Shown: one piece after another, positions 22,288 to 34,286 of the stretch
How the letters are laid out: each line of letters begins with the position of its first letter
How positions within the stretch are numbered: position 1 is the stretch's first letter
NCBI GenBank assembly: GCA_017311185.1
Contig: JAESUZ010003164.1
Location: forward strand, 1,178,001-1,242,000
DNA from: Proteles cristata cristata
Lineage: Eukaryota; Chordata; Mammalia; Carnivora; Hyaenidae
Direction: 5' to 3'
DNA: 64,000 bases
Notes under the pieces: model-generated
Told to the model about the DNA's origin: nothing
Seen by the model: the letters and a program-made list of their open reading frames with translations, nothing else
Databases searched by the model: none
Translations under genes and position numbers: made by a program

Positions 22288-23268
22288 ATTCCCTTTACTA
22301 TGTAAGCCTGCCCCCACTCCACAGTTGATGTCTCTGCAAAAGTTTAATAATTTGCTTTGACTTAGTAAAAGGAGCCAACAAATATTTTGAGTAACTGATT
22401 GACTATTTATTCTAGACTCCATGTCTTTAATGGAAAAAAAAGTTTATAGAACCTCCGTGAACTATAAAATGGTTACATTTTGCTAGAAAACTGTGGTGCT
22501 CCTTGGGTAAATAATGAAGTGTTTTACTTATGGGTCTTTTCACTATTTTATTGATAACACAAATTTATATTACCCAGGAATAGGCATATTCAAAGAAAAA
22601 GAATAGAATTTATTCTTAGTAGTGAACTCCCATCTCAAAGATTGTTTGGGCTGTTTTAAGTAGATTTTTCGCCCTGCTTTTCTGTGGACGTGCAGGATGG
22701 AAAGAATGTAAGGCTTAACTACTAAAAATACGAATTGCTAAGTAGAAAGTAGAGTCTTTTTGTTTGGGCGTTTAAAACTCACATATTTGTGCTGTCCAGA
22801 CCTGATACATTTAGAGACAGGAATTTTGCCTGTAGCATAATCTTAACAGAACATAAAACAATTTAGTCATTCCCAAAGATTTTAATGTTATAGAATTCCC
22901 ATGGAATGTTCTGAATACCAAAAACAGCTTTCCTAGAAGATTTTGAGTGTTGTAAAATGTGGAAGGAGGGAGGAATCGCAGAGTAGGTACCTAAAATCCA
23001 ATGACAGTCGTTAGCTGGTGTGCTTTGCAGCTCTAAGCCACTGTTTTCATGGGCAAGCATGTCTTCTTGTGAAGAGAGGCTTTGTTCTTTTCTGCAGAAG
23101 GGTTGTTTCCTCGAAAAATCAGCGCAGTGCTACCTCTAGAGAAACTACACTGCCAGTCTTCAAACAGAAACTCAGAGCAAGAGTTTTCCTCCATAGATGT
23201 TTTAAACTTTACAACTAAATCTAATCTGTGAATAACTGGAGGACCTTACTGATAGCAATTTACTAAAA

Positions 23269-23289
23269 CATACACACACGTGCGCGCGT

Positions 23290-23325
<36 letters not shown>
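23269..23325. repeat. alternating purine-pyrimidine tract (CA)n with CG core
   Basis: 57 bp of strict pyrimidine-purine alternation: (ca), then cgtgcgcgcgtg at 23279-23290, then (ca) to 23325. Candidate left-handed (Z) DNA and a polymorphic microsatellite. Confidence 0.93.
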
Positions 23326-23329
<4 letters not shown>

Positions 23330-25284
23330 CTGTGTCTTAAACATCACAGAATAATGCTCTGTGTCTAGTTTGGATTCTGAATGTAGCCTTCATAGGATTA
23401 TAGTCTGCTCATTTCTAATGGGAAGTATAACCAGTCTGGCTTTCACGTGACATTGAACACTATAGCTTCTTCATAGTGAGAATTAACCCAATAGTTCAAT
23501 ATAATGTTTGATTAAAGGAAAACATTATTTAAGAAATAGTGAAGTCCTAGGTATTATGTTATCTTTTACTTAACTGGTGTTTTTTATTCGTCACTATCAT
23601 TGAGATCTCCAGTATCGCAAGACATGTAAAGATCTGTAAAGTTTCTTCCAAAAGACTTTCCTTTATAGAAAGGGAAATTTAAGAGTTGGGCTGACTTCAT
23701 TCTCACTTGTGTGAAAATGGGATATTGGAAATAATTTGTATTCTCTATTGTGAAATCAGTAGTAGCTCATGCTCATGTAGAAAGAAGAGCATTAATTTTT
23801 TCTGTTCTTAGCCATGTGCTTTTAGATCAGAGTTATGACATCAAGGTCCTCTGCCTTTTCTTTGTTCTTATCCACTTGTTATTTTTACTAGTATCACGTT
23901 ATTTAATTTTACAACTGTAATCTGGGAACCCAGGGATGTGATTTAAGTGTTTGCACCTGTCCTCAGCCATCCCACATTTATTTCACTAAGTGAAAACCTA
24001 ACTTTACTTGTAATAAATCACATTGATTCAGTTTACCTGTATAGTTTAAAAGACAAAGACCTTGAAGTTTGCACTGTATTGAAACATTATGAAGTTCTTG
24101 GTTTTTAATTTTTTTTGTATGTTTCTAAATGCCTGTGATTTATTCTGTAAATATTCTGGTGGAGAACACATATTTATTCTTCTCATCTGTTTTCTTGCTT
24201 TGCATGCAGTATGTCATGAAATTATTTTGTCTAGAGCCAGACCTGATGCCTCATTATCATAAGTTCTATGGGCACTTGGTGACATTGACTGTCCTTGTTC
24301 CCTTTAAGATTTCTTTTTAATTTTATTTATTCTGATCTACTCAAAATGACCTAGTTAAATTTTGCTTGGTCGTTTCACTTCAAATATCTTAGCACGTTTT
24401 TCAAATTCTGTTCTAAATATGTTAAATGTGCTACTTTAGAAGACTCCCGTGGCCAAATATATTTGGGAAACAGTGTAAAAACTTAAACTGGCTTCATTAT
24501 TATAGGATTTTCACAAAGCCTCCCAGATTTATCTTGAAGGGTTCATTTCCCATTTGTGTTTGACAAGAGTATCAGGAAAAAGTTTTAAGATCTCTTGGAA
24601 ACTGTTTTTGAGAACACTGATTTAGGAATTAAATGAGGGATTTATTAATAATTTGAAAAACATGTCTTAAACTCCCCCCATATCTTTTGAATATATGTTA
24701 CATAGTGATTAATAACTTGCTGGTATGAGCTTGCAGCAAAAAGTTTATTATGTAAGAGAAACTCTCTGTAAAGAAATGCATTGAATACACTGTAGCTCAA
24801 CAAACCAAAAATTCAAACCTGCAGGAATTAAAGTATCTTTGATGCTTCAAAAATACTATGTCAACTTGGTGAGTCAGACTGCCACACTGAGCTTGCAGGT
24901 TGTGGCTGGAAATGATGACACTGTGTCGTTACTAGTTTGTCTCTCTTAGAAACAGCTTGGCAGGCAGACATCTTGCAGATAAATGAGGAAAGATGGTCTA
25001 TTTCAAGTGGCATAAGACATTCTTTAAACCAGTGTGTCATATCTGGTTATATAGTCAGCATTTTCTTTAGAGCAGAAAATCCTCTCTCAGGATTCCTGAA
25101 TAAGGAGCAGACATCTTTGTGAGGTTAGGGCTCAGGAGATTTCAAGGGCTGTATTTCCTTTAGTTCAGTCTCTCTGGGTCTCTCAGGAAGCTCTCATATG
25201 GGAACAATTTCTTTGTTCCTGCTAAATCCAAATTGTGTCAGTATGATTAGCTCTTTTTAAGGCAAATGACCTGGTATCCATCTT

Positions 25285-25445
25285 AAGTATATTATTGAAT
25301 TTTAATCTCGTAATAACGTGTGAGGTAGGGTGTTGTTAAATCCATTTTAGAGATGAAAAGAAATCAAGAGGTAAAGGGTTTCCCTCCAGGGGAAAAAAAA
25401 TGGTTTCCCTCCAAACAGGTGGTAAATACCAGACAGAATTTGACC
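25285..25445 (+). repeat. MIR fragment
   Basis: 'taatctcgtaataacgtgtg' and 'aggtagggtgttgttaaatcc', then 'attttagagatgaaaagaaa' and a late 'ggtggtaaataccagacaga' follow the MIR order. Confidence 0.6.
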
Positions 25446-26224
25446 AACTTTCCCTTTTGACTCCAAGATTCATATAGGTACCTTTAGGTGTGAGTTCCCT
25501 TCACCAGTTCCTCCTACCAGCATCCTGAACCATCTGTAAGCTCCCTGAAGTCTCTCGACGTAGAGACCGTATTGGATTAGACCAGCTTTGCAGGTGCAGT
25601 TACAGGGCATGAAGATGTTTCTAGAAACCTTTTTTTTTTTAGTCATGTCTTTTTTAGAGCCTTTGATTTGTGTCACCTGTTAGCATTATTCTTGTAGAGT
25701 TAATAAGTCATGCAGAGGGATTCCAGTGTTTTTAGCCCTCTTTTGCTTTGTCTGAGTCCTTCATTATGAAATGATTGGCTAGAATGAGACCAGAATTACC
25801 CATGGACAGAAGAGCTGGTCGGCTTCCTTGTGGTCTGGAGCCCTTGTAATGAATGCATGGTCCTATTTTGTGAGCTTTGCTTAGAGGTGGTTACCACTCC
25901 TTTTCTGTATGTTTGTAGATTTGATAGTTAACCCTTAAGCCTTCTTAATTGTCATAAGAGTATCGCTATAGTTTGACCCATAGGGCGTTAATACAGTAAA
26001 GTTGTCTTTTTTTATTATCGTATACAAAACAATACCAGGCCAATCTTGACTGGGATGTTTTAGCATGCCTCATGTTAATAAATTTTGATATTCCAAGTAT
26101 CTTTTCAAAATTAATACATGTCTTTTTTTGTATCTGTGGGTGGCAAAGTATATTTTGTAGAACTTATATAATTGTACTTTTTACATTACTTCAGTTGGAT
26201 TAGTTATTTCAGTATGTTCTGGGA

Positions 26225-26325
26225 GAAATTCTATTCCGTTCAACCAATATTTGGGTGCCAATATTATTCTAAGTCTTAGCCTAGAAATACAGAGATGAGT
26301 AAGACATGATTCTTTCACGCTAAGG
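26225..26325 (+). repeat. L2-like fragment
   Basis: 'caaccaatatttgggtgcca' then 'ttctaagtcttagcctagaa' and 'acagagatgagtaagacatg' resemble LINE2 near its 3' part. Confidence 0.5.
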
Positions 26326-26339
26326 AAAAAGCTAGGTCA

Positions 26340-26480
26340 GGGTGTTCAACCTGGGGGCGCTATGGACATTTTGAGCCAGGTAATTCTCAGCTGGGGAAGG
26401 CTGGGGAGGCTACGTGGCGGATGTTTAGTAACAGAGGCCACACCAAAGTTGTGACAGTTAACTTTCCCTCCCAGAAACAA
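26340..26480. mobile_element. MER20-like hAT fragment
   Basis: 'gttcaacctgggggcgctat' and 'ggacattttgagccaggtaa', then 'cggatgtttagtaacagagg' and 'aaagttgtgacag', follow the MER20 consensus with deletions. Confidence 0.7.
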
Positions 26481-26837
26481 TTCATGGAGCTCAAAAAACG
26501 AGGTGGCTCATGATCGATGGGGGCTGCAAAGCTCTCCCTGGTAGAGCCCTGCTGCATATCTGGACAGCCTCGGCAGGATGAGTGCCAAGTTACGGCAACT
26601 CTTTACCAAAGATTGGCTGTGCGTGTGGCTATTGGAGAGCTTACCTTCATTAGGCTTCATGTTAGGTGCACCCTCCCATCAGTGATTCCCTCTTTAGGAA
26701 AAAAGCCATGCCTATAAAACACCTTCTAGCAACCTGAGAAAGGTACCTCCATTCTAATTACTTACAAATGTTTATTATTTAGAATTATATACCATGAACA
26801 ACTACAGTAATGTGTGAAGCCTGAATCTATATGCTGT

Positions 26838-26897
26838 CGTGTGTGTGTGTGTGTGTTTGCATGAGTGTGTGCATGTGTGAGTGAGTGAATGTGTGAT
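26838..26897. repeat. TG-rich simple repeat
   Basis: (tg)n with interruptions (gtgtgtgtgtgtgtgtttgc, then 'gtgagtgagtgaatgtg'). Confidence 0.9.
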
Positions 26898-27002
26898 GAT
26901 AACTGTGGACTTCTCTTGGTTTATTTGGACAAACTTGTTCTAAAAGTTCAGCTTACATAAATACTCTATGGTTCAGTTTCTTGGTAGAACTTAAATCTTT
27001 GC

Positions 27003-27213
27003 GGGGCGCCTGGGTGGCTCAGTCACTTGAGCATCCGACTTCAGCTCCGGTCATGATCTTACAGTTTGTGGATTTGATTCCGTCATCAGGCTCTGTGCTG
27101 ACAGCTCAGAGCCTGGAGCCTGCTTCAGATTCTGTGTCTCCCTCTCTCTCTGCCCCTCCCCCACTCGTGCTCTGTCTCTCAAGAATAAATAAAACATTTA
27201 AAAAAGGTTTAAA
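27003..27213 (+). mobile_element. felid SINE
   Basis: Full head 'ggggcgcctgggtggctcag', 'gtgctgacagctcagagcc', tail 'aagaataaataaaacattt'. Target copies aacttaaatctttgc (26988-27002) and aactttaatctttgc (27214-27228). Ends the 4.7-kb SINE-free region. Confidence 0.94.
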
Positions 27214-27228
27214 AACTTTAATCTTTGC

Positions 27229-27920
27229 AACACAGTGTAATGCTCCTCTTCCTCAGGGCCAGACTATAGTCTGTATGGCACTTTCTTTCTCTTTTAGGGC
27301 TATTTCTCTGTGTGCGTGTGGGAAAGACTTCCCCGGGGCTCAGGAATGGATTAGTGATGCAAGATTGCAGCTCATTCTTTCCCCAGGTTACGTAGCCGGA
27401 GTGACATTTCAGCAGCCCGGCACAGCTCCATGAAACATCTGCTAGTTCTGAAAATTAAAATAATTTCCCATCACTCAAGGCAATGAAATGCAGATGGGTT
27501 GATCAACAGTACCCAGTATGAGAACCCCTGCTGTGCTGTGAGGCATACAGAAGTAGTCGCAGCATAGGCTGTTTGCTGATAAATCAGGGAAGTGGTGGCT
27601 AGAGTGAGGGTTTCCTTCCTTCCTTCCTCCGTTCCGTTGGGACAGACTCGAAGTCTCCAGCCTGGTGTATTCTGACACCCGTTGCCTTTAGCTGAGAAGA
27701 TCACTCCCGCCACCAGCGCCCCACGTTACCGTCCTTGAAATTCACAAGCCTCAGAGCTCTGCCCACCTCTGCCTCTGTTTTCTGCCCTCTCTACCTGTTT
27801 TCCTCATACATGCTGTGCTCTTGGCTTCTTCCTATTCCCTCAGCCCAGGTCCAGCTTCTCCTGGGCTTTGGGCCCATGATGGTTTTAGTGGCCCATGAAA
27901 ATATTTGTTTTACTTTCTTT
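27229..27920. other. unique intron sequence, nothing recognised
   Basis: A little more GC-rich than average around 27300-27420 and 27600-27870. No repeat recognised. The 150-codon frame at 26981-27433 is mostly translated SINE. Confidence 0.45.
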
Positions 27921-27937
27921 TTAAATCAGAAGGGGAA

Positions 27938-28165
27938 AGGAGCACATGGGTGACTCAGTTAATTAATTATCTGCACTTGATTTTGGCTCAGGTTATCATC
28001 TCATGGTTTGTGAGTGTGAGCCCCACATCAGGCTCTGAGCTGACAGGATGGGAGCTGCCTGCTTGGGATTCTCTCTCTCTCTCTCTCTCTTCCCCCCCAT
28101 CCCCCTATGAGTTCTCTCTCTCTGTCTCTCTTGCTCTCTTTCTCTCTCAGACTAAATAAACTTTA
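27938..28165 (+). mobile_element. felid SINE, older
   Basis: 'gagcacatgggtgactcagt', 'ggctcaggttatcatctcat', long CT tract, tail 'gactaaataaactttaa'. Imperfect target copies near 27923 (aaatcagaagg) and 28166 (aaattagaagg). Confidence 0.88.
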
Positions 28166-28179
28166 AAATTAGAAGGAAA

Positions 28180-29170
28180 AAAATGACTATAATAATGAAT
28201 ATATGCTAAGGAATCTAGCCTGAATTACAGTCACTTTTATACAAACATAGCCTTAAATATAAGTTTTAGGTTTTTTTCTAGAGAGAGGAATGGACCACAA
28301 AAGGTCAGGTGCCCATGCATTCCCCTCATACACAGCTGGGATGTTGCTCTCTGTGAAACGTGGCAGTTGCTCTTATTTGCTTTGGATATTATTTCAAATT
28401 CAAGGTCATGTGTACCTAACCCTGTCTTACCTTTCACACTTGCTCTCTCCCCATACGCATCCCATGTACATTTTCTGCCCCGGTCTATGGTCTGCCTGCT
28501 CCGTGCCAACTTCATCCTTCTCTTCTTCCTCCAAATCTACCCAGTTACTGCTCTGTCACTTTAGCACCTTCTACTGGTACATGGGGCCTCCTCATTTCCG
28601 TCTTCTCCATCACTGTGCGTCCCCTGAAGTCAGGGATGTTTGGCTCACCCCTGCACCCCCAGGCTTCAATGTGTTCAGTACCTGGAAAATGTTTATCTTC
28701 ATATAAGGCATCAAGCCAGAACTTTCCTGAAACTTAATCCAGGAATCAAACTCTGAAACCTTCTCCATTAGAAGTGAGAAGGACAAGTATTTGATAGCAA
28801 TCAGCAAGTGCTGTTGAGCTTAACCGTTCAATAAATAGTTTCTGTCTCCTCCTTGTAATATTTTCAGGTGTATTTTTTTACACTAGCCTTCACTTTAGGT
28901 GTCAGGTTACATCGAAATCTCTGAGAATCCGTTTCATGCCGCTGAGGGCTTTCCGCTGCAGGAATGTTTTAAATAGTTGATGGGATGCTTTATTAAAGGG
29001 GTCTGGCTGCCCACACTATTTGTGCAAATCTTGGAGTCTAGTGAGATAATCTGATTTTTTTTAATGCTGCCTGAATTGCAAAATAATGCTCCTTTCAGGA
29101 ATGGGTTACCAAAGAGTCAGGGAATGGACATTGAAGGTTTTTCAGCCATATAGATCGCAAGCCACCCTGC
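28180..29170. other. intron sequence with an L2-like piece
   Basis: 28610-28690 (cccctgaagtcagggatgtt, then 'cttcaatgtgttcagtacct') resembles the LINE2 3' end. The 138-codon frame at 28290-28706 spans this and has no domain. Confidence 0.4.
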
Positions 29171-29176
29171 TTTTTG

Positions 29177-29178
<2 letters not shown>

Positions 29179-29207
<29 letters not shown>
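29179..29207. repeat. T-rich run
   Basis: Two T runs separated by a single G. The overlapping Lys-rich and Phe-rich frames on the two strands arise from it. Confidence 0.9.
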
Positions 29208-29529
29208 CGAAGAGGAACTGGAGGTCTTCAAACAAGTCAGGCTGTGGCTGGTACCAGGGAGTTGGTAAAGACAGGTGTGTGGGTGCTGTATTTTCTTTTC
29301 TCGGCGTTAGGAAATTAATCTTCCTGGTGCCACAGGAAAAAAAAATCTCATGGATATCTAAGTTGGAATGTATCTTGTATTGTTCTGTGCCTTTGTCAGT
29401 GATGATGTGTTCTACATATTGGTTATTAGTGTTACTGTTTTTCATGCAGGAATTCCCCAATGCTTTCCATACGTGTTTCCTGAGTGCTTGTATGTGGGAG
29501 AGAGACCGGCAAGGAGGATCTCAGGTGGA

Positions 29530-30005
29530 CAGTGAGGGACTGATGGTTCCGCATACGACTCTGCAGCTTTAGGATGGTGTGAAACAACAGCAATATGCAT
29601 TCAGTAAAAACCGTGCTTTTGAATTTGGATCTTTTCCCGGTTAGCAGTCTATGGTACAGTCCTCTCTGGTGATCCTGGGCAGCGGCAGCCACAGCTCCCA
29701 GGATAAACGAGGCAATCGTGAGAGTAAACAGCCAATATGCTGACAACCATTCTATTTTTCACTTTCAGTACCATGTTCAAGAAATCACATGAAGCATTCA
29801 ACACTTTAGTATAAAATAGACCCTGTGTTAGGCACTTTTGTCCAATTGTGGGCTAATGTAAGTGTCAGCACGTTTAAGGTAGGATCGACTAGGTTATGAT
29901 GTTCAGTAGGTTAGGTGTATTACATGCATTTTCAACTTAAGATATTTTCAGTTTACAATGGGCTTATGGGGATGTAACCCCATTGTAAGTCAAGGAAGAT
30001 CTGTA
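29530..30005 (+). mobile_element. MER6-like Tigger DNA transposon, near full length
   Basis: 5' 'tgatggttccgcatacgact', internal 'ctgggcagcggcagccacag', 'aaccattctatttttcactt', 3' 'gggatgtaaccccattgtaa' and 'gtcaaggaagatctgta' follow the Tigger/MER6 order over about 475 bp. Non-coding relic. Confidence 0.75.
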
Positions 30006-30009
30006 ACTC

Positions 30010-30880
30010 ATCTGGTTTGTGTTTACATTGAAAAAAAAAAGACTTGGGAATCCTTGTGCTCATGCTTGAAGTATGTACACATTATCTTTTCTTCTACTCT
30101 AACAGATAAAACTTAGATGATACCATCAACTGCATCCTCGTAATAATAGCACCCCACATACCTTTACCATACCTAGAGGTGTTATGTCACTGAAATTGAC
30201 ATTGGAAGTAAGTGGAAAAATAAGACTCCATATACATACATATATATACGTATATGTATGTATATACATATATATTCTTTGCTCCTGGCCTTCTATTGTT
30301 TCTGCAACATTTTTTTTTAACACAGCCAAGAAAATAGAAATAGAGTCTTCACTGTGACCCTATCAGAATTATTTTCTCCGAGTATTGTAGTTCATAATAT
30401 TTTTTATTCTGATAAGAAGGGCAGTTTGAACAATTCTCATTGTGAGTCTCAGGCTCCAGAAAGGCAAAGCTTCTTTGAGAATTGCCTTGGTGCCTTATTT
30501 AAGAAGGATAATCTGCCTCTGCTTATCAAGCAAATAGCCTGAAACTTAAACCTTGAGTACTCCTCAATGTTATAACCCTGGAGGAAAAGAAAGAATCTTG
30601 GCTTACAGTAAAAGTGATAAGTTAACAGAATACAGTTTGAACAATGAGCAGGAATGCTATTTGAATGTTATCATAGATTCTTCACATCAACTTAATACTC
30701 TCTCTGACTTTCTATTACATTTGCAAAACAGTTTTCTCCTATGCCAAAAGTCCTAGTAATAAAAACACAATGGTATGAGGGTTTTAAGCAGACAGGAAAG
30801 GTAGACGATAAGTAAATATTATGCAACTTTGAAGGGAAATAAACCAAAGAACATAATGCGAATATCTTGTCTGCATATTA
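30010..30880. other. unique intron sequence with an AT-rich palindromic tract
   Basis: 30232-30276 is a (ta)/(ca)-type tract such as 'tatatatacgtatatgtatg'. The rest is not recognised; frames at 30354-30756 lack domains. Confidence 0.5.
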
Positions 30881-30896
30881 AAAATAAGGTACTTCA

Positions 30897-31124
30897 GGGG
30901 TGCCTGGGTGGCTTAGTCGGTTAAGCGTCCGACTTTCGCTTAGGTCATGATCTCGCGGTTCGTGGGTTCGAGCCCTGCGTCGGGCTCTGTGCTGACTGCC
31001 AGCTCAGAGCCTGGAGCCTGTTTCAGTCTGTGACTCCCTCTCTCTCTGACCCTCCCCTGCTCACGCTGTCTCTCTCTCTCTCTCTCTCCTAGAAATAAAT
31101 AAAACATTAAAAAATAATAATAAT
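30897..31124 (+). mobile_element. felid SINE, young subfamily
   Basis: Perfect 16-bp target copies aaaataaggtacttca at 30881-30896 and 31125-31140. Body differs from the copy at 34061 by about two substitutions plus CT-tract length. Confidence 0.97.
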
Positions 31125-31140
31125 AAAATAAGGTACTTCA

Positions 31141-33495
31141 TGTCCTTCTGAAACAGTTCTACAAATATTCTAAAAATAGAGTTAGGTAGAGTTTAAAGGT
31201 CATGAATTCTTTGATGCCACTTGACATAAAGATATTCAAACACTTATCCCATATAACATGCTTCTTTATAATCGTTCTTGGTCCAGCGGACTGTAGGTGG
31301 CTTCTTATCTATGGGTAAACATGAAAGTTATGTGCGTATGTGTGCATGTATGAAGAGGTAGGAACAGAAGTAAACTATACATATCTGAATTCTTTGTTCT
31401 CAGCGTTCACGGAGCAAATTCTTTTATCCCTTTTTCTGTCTCTTCCTGCTTGCCTGATACCCTCTTAACATGACTTGCCTTAAAGCTTTTTCAGGAAACT
31501 TTTCATAAAATTTGTTACTTACCATTCTGCCACTTATGAGCTTCCTTGTTAATTGGAAACCGTCTACTAATGGTGACAGACCATTGGTACCATTTTATAG
31601 GACACAAACTCATGGACCCACGCTAACACATACAAGCCCCTTACATTTGGCCCTTACAGCAGCAGGCCACCTGACTCTGAGAGTGTTCTGAATGCTCCAC
31701 CTCAGGCTATTAGGAAATCAAATGGAAATGACTTAATGGAGAGGTTAGCGAGGCTCTGGGATTGATGTGTGCACCCCTAATCCCCCTGAGAGCTGTTCGG
31801 AGAGTTTAATGTAATTTGAAGGACAGTATTATATCTTAACTTATCTACAAAATTAGCATTTTTGTAAGGAAGTTTTGCAGCCTTGTAAGTAGTTCTGTAC
31901 CATTTCAGTACTAGAAATTATAGATTAAAGGACGTGGATAGTCTGGAATGTACCAGGACAAGATGTATATACTGGCTCCTTCGTTAAGGGCAGCCCATGA
32001 CCAAGGGATCCTACTAACCACCTCTACCTGTTTCTCTGCCTACACTGGGTTCACAGTGGCTTGAAGCCTGAAACATGGTAGAAGCTGTGAAGGAAAATAG
32101 GGATGAACTTCTGGGCTGACAAAGGGTAAAGGAATATGCCCATTCCCCCCCCACCCCGCCCATAGTCCAAGTCATAGGTATGGATAACTATAGGATGCAG
32201 AAATGTGGGCATGGTCCTCTTACACACGTTCTAATTAATTGATAAATTAGCTCCATTTATAAATCCACTACCTGTTCTGGAAGCTTGTTTTCCATTCCTC
32301 CCCACCCCAAGCTACAGTTTGTTCAAAAACATCTTATTCTTTTCTCGCCATCTGATGATCCCTTAGGACTGTTGCCTCTACGTTGTACATGATGAGTAGG
32401 TCAGTAAGGCAACAGGAAAAGGAAAAAGAGAAAATGAAAGAACTGAACAACTTTTACATTTGCACTTATTTGCCCCTTAAGCATGTTAGCATGAGCCCTG
32501 TGCTCCAGTATGTCCATTGCACTGCTACAGATAAAGTACTGTCAATAAAGTCCACTTGAGAGCTGTGTCATTAGTGATGAATAGGATATTGGATAAAAGA
32601 TAAAGATAAGTGCTTCTGACATATGATGAATACCATGTCAACATCCAGAGTCTCCCATTAAAGAGATAAATGACCCCCAGGCATAGTCCTGACTATTTAG
32701 CTTGCAGATTATGTGGAGATCGTATAGTCCCAGGCAATGCGATAAATGATATCTAGAATACATAAGCATTCTACTTACTTGCTTATGTCTGTGCACTAAC
32801 CCCAGGTGACATGGAGGCTTTAACTTCAGGACTTGTTTGGTGCCATGTGGGAGAAATCTGGTTTGATCTCAGTGTGAGGTATCGAATGGCAGAAGTACTT
32901 GTTTTCAGTGCTCCAGAACACCATGCATCTTCCCCCCACCCCCTTCCTTACACACCTCCACCTCCCTGAGGGGACTGAGGGGGCTTTGCATGGAAGTCTC
33001 CACACTGCTTATGCTCAGCAAGCCCATGCTGCTTGGTGGGGTATGATCTTACTGTTTAGTGTTGAAATTTGCCTGTTCTTTGCTGGGAGAAGTGAAATTA
33101 GAATATGATTTTGCCTTCACACAGCCACATGTGAAATGTGAGCCAGGAGCATTGTCTAGTCAATAGCATTAGACTGTTTTCATTAAAATATTTCCTGATT
33201 GAGGGAAAACTAAATACATTTAATTAAAAAAAAATCTGTCCTTAAACAAATGGTCATTTACAGAGATAAAATGAAAAAGAAAGGAAAATTTAGAAGCCTA
33301 TAAAATTGGATGTAAAGATCACAGCCATCGATTGTTGTCTTCCTAAAATAGCTTGGGTGCATATGTGTAAGAGCATCATCTTATTTACCCTCACTCAGAT
33401 CCTTTGTTTTTAGGTCCAGGAGATAAAACACAAGAGATATGGCTCATATGCCATAGCTAAGCCATTGTTTTATCTGATCCCCATCTCATATCAAA
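31141..33495. other. unique intron sequence, nothing recognised
   Basis: 2.3 kb without SINEs. A C-rich run is at 32145-32161. No exon or RNA gene recognised. Confidence 0.5.
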
Positions 33496-33499
33496 TATT

Positions 33500-33625
33500 T
33501 ATCAGGTTTCTGGATATATATGTGCTGGTCTGTGCCAATGGAACTAATTGAAGTCCTCGCTTTCCAAGAGTTTATAAAATAAGACTGAGAGGAAGTGATC
33601 TGAGTACAGTAAGGTGAAGAAAATG
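33500..33625 (+). repeat. L2-like fragment
   Basis: 'ggtctgtgccaatggaacta', 'gtcctcgctttccaagagtt' and 'tataaaataagactgag' resemble LINE2 near its 3' part. Confidence 0.4.
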
Positions 33626-33726
33626 GGTACTGTGTTAACATGAACATTCATTACAGTTTTTTAAATTCTGTATTGGCTGGTGTCTGAGATGGTTGGGGTA
33701 GCACCGTCCAATAGAAATGTAACTGG

Positions 33727-33998
33727 TGGGCACCTGGGTGGTTCCGTTGGTTCAGTGTCTGACTCTTGATTTCTGCTCAGGTCAATATCTTCCGATCGTG
33801 AGATCTAGCTCTAGATTAGTTTCTGCTCTGGGCATGGAGCCTACTTGGGATTCTCTGTCTCCCTTTCTCTCTACTCCTCCGATCGTGAGATCTAGCTCTA
33901 GATTAGTTTCTGCTCTGGGCATGGAGCCTACTCGGGATTCTCTGTCTCCCTTTCTCTCTACTCCTCCCCTGCTTGCACTCTCTTTTTCAAAAACATAA
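33727..33998 (+). mobile_element. carnivore SINE with an 87-bp internal tandem duplication
   Basis: Head 'gggcacctgggtggttccgt'. The block 33791-33877 is repeated at 33878-33964 with one visible difference (cttggg versus ctcggg), making the SINE about 270 bp. Tail 'tttttcaaaaacataa'. Confidence 0.9.
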
Positions 33999-34060
33999 CG
34001 TGATCACATATGTAATTCATTCTAGGAGCCACATTTTTAAAAAGTAAAGGAACTATTGGA

Positions 34061-34286
34061 TGGGGCGCCTGGGTGGCTTAGTCGGTTAAGCGTCCGACTT
34101 TCGCTTAGGTCATGATCTCGCGGTTCGTGGGTTCGAGCCCCGCGTCGGGCTCTGTGCTGACTGCCAGCTCAGAGCCTGGAGCCTGTTTCAGTCTGTGACT
34201 CCCTCTCTCTCTGACCCTCCCCTGCTCACGCTGTCTCTCTCTCTCTCCTAGAAATAAATAAAACATTAAAAAAAATTTTAAAAAAA
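34061..34286 (+). mobile_element. felid SINE, young subfamily (consensus-like)
   Basis: Full head 'ggggcgcctgggtggcttag' and all young marks. Perfect 22-bp target copies at 34039-34060 and 34287-34308 (ending ggaactattgga). Inserted in the hAT relic after the older SINE beside it. Confidence 0.97.

Larger units (their letters stand above)
22302..26220. other. SINE-free unique intron stretch
   Basis: About 3.9 kb without any SINE, apart from the microsatellite and a MIR noted separately. No exon, RNA gene or conserved open frame recognised. Frames at 22863-23218 and 24129-24320 lack any domain. Confidence 0.5.

Noticed and set aside
26981..27433. 150-codon frame as a protein
   Set aside because: The first half is a translated felid SINE (the 'GAWVAQSLEHPTSAPVMI'-type peptide recurs in many frames in the window) and the rest has no domain.
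32145..32161. C-rich run as a further quadruplex finding
   Set aside because: Four runs exist only if the C8 stretch is split; weaker than the motifs reported.
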